A stretch of DNA of 64,000 bases from Acidimicrobiales bacterium (lineage in GTDB: Bacteria; Actinomycetota; Acidimicrobiia; Acidimicrobiales; SHLQ01). The notes beneath the pieces were generated by a model. It ran no database searches. It was not told the DNA's origin and was given only the letters and a program-made list of their open reading frames with translations. Below are positions 61,508 to 64,000 of the stretch, in pieces. Made by a program: the position numbers and the translations under genes. Position 1 is the stretch's first letter. Every line of letters starts with the position of its first letter. The DNA lies in contig JAHDCX010000003.1 in assembly GCA_020629635.1 (NCBI GenBank), positions 17,380 through 81,379 on the forward strand, written 5' to 3'.

Positions 61508-61672
61508 TCGGTCCGTCGGCGTGTCGAACTCGGTCGAACCGCTGCATCTCTGGGTCCTTCGTCCCCTGCCAGATTCCTCTCGCCCACGAAGCGTGGCCGC
61601 GCTACTACTGGTGGCAACTGAGCAATCCTTCCGCGCGACAGCACAGTCTTTTCAGTTCACCGATCCGGGGAG

Positions 61673-61678
61673 TACGCT
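61673..61678 (+). promoter_or_regulatory. Possible -10 box (TACGCT) of the propeller/PKD gene
   Basis: TACGCT lies about 71 nt before ATG 61750. A short TGTG/CACA pair and an AGGA Shine-Dalgarno follow in the leader. The rest of the 254-nt divergent region from sufB shows nothing recognisable. Confidence 0.35.
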
Positions 61679-61749
61679 TCGGTGTTGGCGAGGGATCCAT
61701 TCGACCACGTTCTGTGACCATCGGCACAGACACAGGGCAGGAAACAGTG

Positions 61750-64000
61750 ATGAAGCACTTCAGCAAGGGCGGACGACTCGCGATCGCGGCACTGCTCGCC
61801 ATCGGCATCTGGTTCGGCGTTTCGGCAGCAGCCGGCGCCAACAACCCCCCAACCGACGTCCTCGGCATCGCCGCAATCGACCCGACCGACGATCCCAACA
61901 ACCCGGCCGAGTCGCCCGTGTGGGCCATCGCCGAAGCCAACGGCCGTTACTACATCGGTGGCGACTTCCAGGAAGTCAACGGCGTCGCCCAACCGTGGAT
62001 CGCCGCGATCGACGTCGCCACCGGACAGCTGGACACCAACTGGACGCCTCAGCTGTCCAACCCTGCAGGAGCCGCGGAGGTCCTCGACCTCGCCGTCTCG
62101 GCCGACGGAAGCTCCGTGTATGCGGTCGGACGCTTCACGAAGGTTGACGGACTCGACCGCCTCCGTGTCGTCAAGCTCGACGCCGTCACCGGCGCCGTCG
62201 ACCCCAGCTTCGTCGCCAACGCCGATACCGCCGTCGAAACGATCGCGCTCGATGGTGCGAGCGCGTGGATCGGCGGCCGATTCGCCTCGCTCAACGGCGT
62301 CGCCGCGGCACGCAACGCGAAGATCGACGCCACGACCGGCGCCATCGACACGGGCTTCGCCGCCGACATCACCGCGTGGCCAGCGGGAGCCACGGGTTCG
62401 GTGCTCGACAACGTCATCCACGGCGGTCACCTCTACATCGCCGGCACCTACACCGAGATCAACGGCACCGCCGTCGCCAACATCAGCCGCGTCGACCAGA
62501 ACACCGGCGTAATCGACACCGGCTGGACCGCCACCTACCCCTACACCGTCTACGAAGTCGCCGTCCGGCCGGGCGGCGATCTCGTCTACACCGCGGGCAG
62601 CGGCTCGCTCGGTGGCGGCGGCAACGCCCTCATCGCCTTCGATTCGACCACGGGCGCCAAGGTCTGGGAGCGATTCGGATCGGGCGACTTCCAGGCCGTC
62701 GCCGCAACTGCGGACACCGTCTGGGCCGGCGGGCACGGAAACTTCATCTACATCGAGAACAAGTTCCTCCTCGACGGCACCGACAACCCGGCGTTCCCGA
62801 CGGACGGCTACGTCGAAAGCGACGACAACGCCAATGCCATTCGCCGCAACAAGTTCATGGCGTTCGACGCCGCCACCGGTGCGCTGCTGCCCTGGAATCC
62901 AGACGGCGACTCCGAAGACGGCGTCTGGGAGCTCGAAATCGGGCCGTCCGGACTGCTCGCCGGCGGAGATTTCCACACCGCGTACGGCAATCGAACTGCA
63001 CACTTCGCCGTCTTCCCCGAGGCCACGACCGGGCTCGAAGCGGCTCCACACGCCCTCTTCTCGACCTTGTGCAGCGGCACCACCTGTGACGTCGATGCGT
63101 CCGCATCATTCGATCCCGATGGCACGATCGCCCAGCTTCTCTGGACGGTCAGCGACGGCCAGTCCGCGACCGGAACGTCAGCAACCTTCTCGCTCGCCGA
63201 CGACACGGTCCACACCGTCACCCTCACGGTCACCGACAACGACGGCAACAGCACGACCAGCTCCCGACCCGTCGTCATCGGGGGCGGCGGAGCACCCGTC
63301 GAGATCGTCGGGGTAACGGAGCTCAACGCCAACTCCGTGAGCTATCCGATCGCCATCCCGGCCGAAGCCATCCCCGGCGAGACCGCGATCGCCATCATCA
63401 CCACCAACAACCCGGCGGCGACGATCACGGCGCCTGCCGGCTGGACGTTCGTCACCGACGCGGTCGACGATTCGCTCGAGACGACGATCTTCTGGAAGGC
63501 GATCACGGGCACCGACCCGGGCGCCGTCCAGAACTTCGCACTCAGCAGCGGATCCAAGGGGTCTGCGGTGATTCTCGCCCTCGACGGCGCCGAAGAAACC
63601 AACCCGATCCTCGGATTCGCCTCTGCCGGCGAGGTCTTCGCTCGCGCGGCTCACGAGGCTCCGTCGCTGGCCCTCGCCGAGCCCGCCACGATCCTTCATC
63701 ACTGGGCGGACAAGACGAGCGGCAGCACCGAACTGGTGAGCCCGTGGACCGAACAGGAACTCGCCCAGTCGATCGGGAGCGGTTCCGGTCACATCAACAC
63801 GGTCACCTCGCTCGTCACGACGACGCAGTCCGGCACCACGCCACCGACGTGGGCCGTCGCCGAACATCCAAACCTGAAGGCCCTCGCCTTCACGATTGCG
63901 CTGCGGACCGATGACCCGGCGACCTCTCCCGATGCGGTCGTCCCGGACTCGGCCATCGACCCGATCGGCACCCCGACCGAAGGCACCGTCACCATCACCG
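61750..64000 (+). CDS. Secreted beta-propeller protein with PKD domain (cut by window edge)
   Basis: The frame is open from ATG 61750 to the window end (750 codons seen). A signal peptide is visible at residues 1-30 (LAIAALLAIGIWFGVSAAAG), so it is exported. Residues about 32-435 are delta-60/DUF5122-like propeller repeats: YYIGGDFQEVNGVAQPWIAA, VYAVGRFTKVDGLDRLRVV, AWIGGRFASLNGVAAARNA and LYIAGTYTEINGTAVANIS. A PKD domain follows at about 437-520 (DASASFDPDGTIAQLLWTVS and LTVTDNDGNS), then a beta-rich region. It is a surface or released binding protein. AGGA precedes the ATG by about 9 nt. No link with sufB beyond divergence is seen. Confidence 0.82.
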   Translation, partial: MKHFSKGGRLAIAALLAIGIWFGVSAAAGANNPPTDVLGIAAIDPTDDPNNPAESPVWAIAEANGRYYIGGDFQEVNGVAQPWIAAIDVATGQLDTNWTPQLSNPAGAAEVLDLAVSADGSSVYAVGRFTKVDGLDRLRVVKLDAVTGAVDPSFVANADTAVETIALDGASAWIGGRFASLNGVAAARNAKIDATTGAIDTGFAADITAWPAGATGSVLDNVIHGGHLYIAGTYTEINGTAVANISRVDQNTGVIDTGWTATYPYTVYEVAVRPGGDLVYTAGSGSLGGGGNALIAFDSTTGAKVWERFGSGDFQAVAATADTVWAGGHGNFIYIENKFLLDGTDNPAFPTDGYVESDDNANAIRRNKFMAFDAATGALLPWNPDGDSEDGVWELEIGPSGLLAGGDFHTAYGNRTAHFAVFPEATTGLEAAPHALFSTLCSGTTCDVDASASFDPDGTIAQLLWTVSDGQSATGTSATFSLADDTVHTVTLTVTDNDGNSTTSSRPVVIGGGGAPVEIVGVTELNANSVSYPIAIPAEAIPGETAIAIITTNNPAATITAPAGWTFVTDAVDDSLETTIFWKAITGTDPGAVQNFALSSGSKGSAVILALDGAEETNPILGFASAGEVFARAAHEAPSLALAEPATILHHWADKTSGSTELVSPWTEQELAQSIGSGSGHINTVTSLVTTTQSGTTPPTWAVAEHPNLKALAFTIALRTDDPATSPDAVVPDSAIDPIGTPTEGTVTIT

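Noticed and set aside
61657..63051. A 464-residue minus-strand frame at the right edge
   Set aside because: It is antisense to the clear signal-peptide, propeller and PKD gene that runs off the window.

Overview
The window looks like part of the chromosome of a high-GC actinobacterium, most likely a marine or aquatic Acidimicrobiia of the Ilumatobacter type (inference; there is no rRNA in the window). The evidence is the high GC content, a Gram-positive-type SUF iron-sulfur system with SufU and a Rieske protein, lipoproteins with Thr-rich linkers, and many start codons sitting 6-8 nt after a TANNNT box with no leader, as expected for leaderless actinobacterial mRNAs. No tRNA, rRNA, CRISPR array, insertion sequence or transposase gene was seen.

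Almost everything else is one very large surface-polysaccharide locus with three pieces of the SUF machinery embedded in it. 1-7.7 kb: three glycosyltransferases, a minus-strand operon of a phosphatase, a methylthioribose kinase and a sugar nucleotidyltransferase, then a divergent CDP-paratose-2-epimerase-like enzyme and a WecG/TagA transferase. 7.7-11.3 kb: housekeeping-type genes (alpha/beta hydrolase, acyl-CoA dehydrogenase, MBL hydrolase) and a REP-like palindrome. 11.3-13.9 kb: sufC-sufS-sufU. 13.9-18.2 kb: chain-length regulator/kinase, polymerase/ligase and flippase (first export set). 18.2-21.2 kb: two divergent secreted proteins resembling polysaccharide lyases. 21.2-23.4 kb: gmd and fcl (GDP-L-fucose). 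23.4-40.6 kb: sulfotransferases, very large multidomain glycosyltransferases including two fused to MptE/DUF115 domains, a methyltransferase and an ABC-exporter-like protein that has lost its ATPase motifs. 40.6-45 kb: glycosyltransferase, rmd (GDP-D-rhamnose), a beta-propeller lipoprotein and galE. 45-48 kb: sufC-Rieske-sufD and a small Cys protein. 48-60 kb: initiating sugar transferase, GH5 lipoprotein, two kinase-less Wzz paralogues, a second WecG/TagA enzyme, second flippase, second polymerase/ligase and three glycosyltransferases. 60-61.5 kb: sufB. 61.7 kb to the end: a secreted beta-propeller/PKD protein cut by the window edge.

Together the genes support assembly of a sulfated, methylated polysaccharide with deoxyhexoses: GDP-mannose is converted to GDP-L-fucose (gmd, fcl) and GDP-D-rhamnose (gmd, rmd), galE supplies UDP-galactose, a short sugar-phosphate transferase starts the repeat on a lipid carrier, many GT2/GT4 enzymes extend it, four sulfotransferase-type proteins and a methyltransferase decorate it, and two Wzx/Wzy/Wzz sets export and polymerise it. 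Secreted lyase/glycosidase-like proteins may trim it. A methylthioribose-kinase/nucleotidyltransferase cassette could supply an unusual methylthio-pentose donor.

Most operons begin with their own leaderless promoter and several end in perfect hairpins, so the SUF fragments appear transcriptionally insulated from the polysaccharide genes around them.
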